The notes under the pieces are model-generated. The model worked only from the letters and a program-made list of their open reading frames with translations. It was not told where the DNA came from and searched no databases. A program made the position numbers and the translations under genes. From NAK19 sp034434515 (GTDB lineage: Bacteria; Chloroflexota; Anaerolineae; Anaerolineales; UBA4823), in NCBI GenBank assembly GCA_034434515.1, contig DAOTZA010000189.1:1-7104 (forward strand): DNA of 7,104 nucleotides. Reading direction: 5' to 3'. This document shows, piece after piece, positions 6,447 to 7,104 of this stretch. Numbering within the stretch: the stretch's first letter is position 1; every line of letters begins with the position of its first letter.

Positions 6447-6524
6447 TTAATGTGTTTGAACATTACCGAGCTGCTCCAAGGCGCGGACGATTTCCCGTCC
6501 AGATAAATGGGGTAGCTCAGGCAT
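6447..6524 (-). pseudogene. 5' remnant of a HicA-type toxin gene
   Basis: On the minus strand, ATG at 6524-6522 opens a 25-codon frame ending at TAA 6449-6447. Its first 20 residues, MPELPHLSGREIVRALEQLG, read as the N-terminus of HicA, the small dsRBD-fold mRNA-cleaving toxin; the S-G-R-E-x-x-R-A-L-E-x-x-G pattern is the usual HicA opening. A normal HicA continues with a hydrophobic strand and the catalytic G-S-H motif and reaches 60-80 residues. Here the match breaks after Gly20 (near 6464) into NVQTH and a stop, so the catalytic His is absent and the toxin cannot be functional. The break lies only about 18 nt beyond the lutBC stop, pointing to a deletion that joined the lactate locus to a toxin-antitoxin locus. 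Identification is from motif recognition in a short stretch. Confidence 0.6.
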
Positions 6525-6615
6525 ATGTGGTTACTTCAAAGGTTGTCAACAAAGGTGGCGCTGTCTTTGGCAGGGGAAACTCTTCATTTTCCTTCTGGAA
6601 GATACAATTATGGTA
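6517..6615 (-). pseudogene. Possible C-terminal remnant of the partner antitoxin (HicB-like)
   Basis: A 32-codon minus-strand frame, open from just after a TAA (6618-6616) to TGA 6519-6517, ends in APPLLTTFEVTTYA. Its stop overlaps the start of the HicA remnant by 8 nt (ATGCCTGA), the kind of translational overlap common when hicB precedes hicA. The closing beta-strand-like EV-x-x-x-A tail is compatible with the end of a HicB-type antitoxin, but there is too little sequence to prove the family. It has no good start codon and lacks most of a HicB, so if real it is a fragment. The call depends mainly on its position next to the HicA remnant. Confidence 0.3.
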
Positions 6616-6864
6616 TTATGCCTACTTCATCTAAGATGACCACGCCTGTCTGGGAGCGATCGAACAATAAGCGGATTTCAGAGAGTTGAGATGGGTCGAA
6701 ATCAGTGTTTTGCCCGATAAAGGCACTTAATGACTCCCCTCCAAAAACGAGGGGACAAATTATGTCCAAATACCTTACGCAAAATGGGAAAACTTTAATA
6801 ACGTGAATTCGGGATAAGGCAAAGGTCTCCAAAAGGTAGTAAACTTATATCCCTACAAAACAAG
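6525..6864. other. Gene-poor accessory stretch between the lactate genes and the insertion sequence
   Basis: No intact gene is supported here. Apart from the possible antitoxin tail it holds a 7-bp hairpin (6735-6755) and a minus-strand frame (6832 to 6608) that opens only at TTG. That frame encodes 74 residues including DPSQLSEIRLLFDRSQTG, has no ribosome site, and matches no family I recognise. It may be another decayed gene. Composition is more AT-rich than the lut genes. The left end of the insertion sequence should lie somewhere after about 6760. Confidence 0.5.
6735..6755. repeat. Perfect 7-bp hairpin in the debris region
   Basis: TCCCCTC (6735-6741) pairs with GAGGGGA (6749-6755) around a CAAAAAC loop. 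GGACA (6753-6757) can instead pair with TGTCC (6763-6767). No T-run follows on either strand, so this is not a standard terminator. It may belong to the edge of a mobile element or to a lost gene. Confidence 0.4.
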
Positions 6865-7104
6865 TTGAAACCCCAGGAGACCCTCACCAGTTTACTCGAA
6901 ATCTTCTGTGATGTCGATGATTTTTGCAAAGCATTTCTGCCCAACTGGGAGCGTCACTTGCTCACTGGCGGGCTGAAACAGCGCCAACGCGAGCGTTCCT
7001 TGTCCATCAGTGAAATTATGACCATCTTGATTGCTTTCCACCAATCCCACTATCGCAACTTCAAAGCCTATTACACGGAACACGTTTGCAAGCATTGGCG
7101 AGCA
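6800..7104 (+). mobile_element. Left part of an IS982-family insertion sequence (runs off the window)
   Basis: The segment is identified by its transposase. The left boundary is approximate: IS982-type elements are about 1 kb with the transposase starting some tens of bases from the left end, so the end should be near 6760-6850. The motif around 6801-6820 (ACGTGAATTCGGGATAAGGC) is a candidate terminal repeat, but the right end lies outside the window and cannot be compared. No target duplication can be checked. Confidence 0.6.
6865..7104 (+). CDS. IS982-family transposase, N-terminal part
   Basis: An open frame runs from after a TAA (6799-6801) to the window end. From TTG 6865 it encodes 80 residues with the recognisable N-terminus of IS982-family transposases: LLEIFCDVDDFCKAFLPNWE, then a basic region and LSISEIMTILIAFHQSHYRNFK. 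These proteins cut and paste their own element using a DDE-type catalytic domain, which would lie beyond the window, so completeness cannot be judged. The start is uncertain. There is no in-frame ATG before 7018, well inside the conserved part, so TTG 6865 is the best choice. It lacks a Shine-Dalgarno; AAAAGG at 6831-6836 is too far away for it but would suit a rare ATA start at 6847. Weak expression is normal for transposases. The same-strand orientation means it could be read from the lut operon. Confidence 0.8.
   Translation, partial: MKPQETLTSLLEIFCDVDDFCKAFLPNWERHLLTGGLKQRQRERSLSISEIMTILIAFHQSHYRNFKAYYTEHVCKHWRA

Noticed and set aside
6452..6634. 60-codon + frame after lutBC
   Set aside because: It has no ribosome site or recognisable domain and lies antisense to the HicA remnant, whose reading is much more convincing.
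1..7104. tRNA, rRNA, CRISPR array or phage genes
   Set aside because: No cloverleaf-like sequence, regularly spaced repeat array or structural phage gene was seen on either strand.

Overview
The window is bacterial, mid-GC (about 50% by eye). My best guess is an anaerobic member of the Chloroflexota (Anaerolineae-like). That rests on the general look of the proteins: a soluble PAS/GAF diguanylate cyclase next to a CheC-like protein, and a fused LutB-LutC. It is an inference, not a phylogenetic result. All intact genes are on the + strand.

Layout. Positions 1-207 hold the 3' end of an unrecognised, distinctly GC-richer gene. Positions 208-472 are non-coding: a possible extended -10 promoter, then a leader of about 210 nt with several possible hairpins, the last of which places the Shine-Dalgarno sequence in its loop. 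Positions 473-3634 form a tight signalling cassette: a short CheC-like phosphatase-type protein, a 772-residue PAS-GAF-PAS-GAF-GGDEF diguanylate cyclase with intact active and inhibitory sites, and a CheY-like receiver split by a frameshift. Positions 3667-6446 hold lutA and a single long gene that fuses lutB to lutC. Together these encode the complete LutABC-type iron-sulfur L-lactate oxidation machinery. The joint between the two fused parts is a Ser/Pro linker encoded by an 18-bp tandem DNA repeat.

Positions 6447-7104 are accessory debris. Immediately after lutBC, on the minus strand, lies the decapitated 5' end of a HicA toxin gene (about 20 recognisable codons). It is overlapped by what may be the tail of its HicB antitoxin gene. 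After unassigned sequence, the window ends inside the start of an IS982-family transposase.

How the genes may work together. The CheC-like protein could remove phosphate from the receiver, while the cyclase would make c-di-GMP in response to ligands of its PAS/GAF domains; no histidine kinase is visible. I see no convincing terminator between the receiver and lutA (32-nt gap), so the signalling and lactate genes might share a transcript, but this is unproven. No lactate permease and no lutR-type regulator are present in the window.
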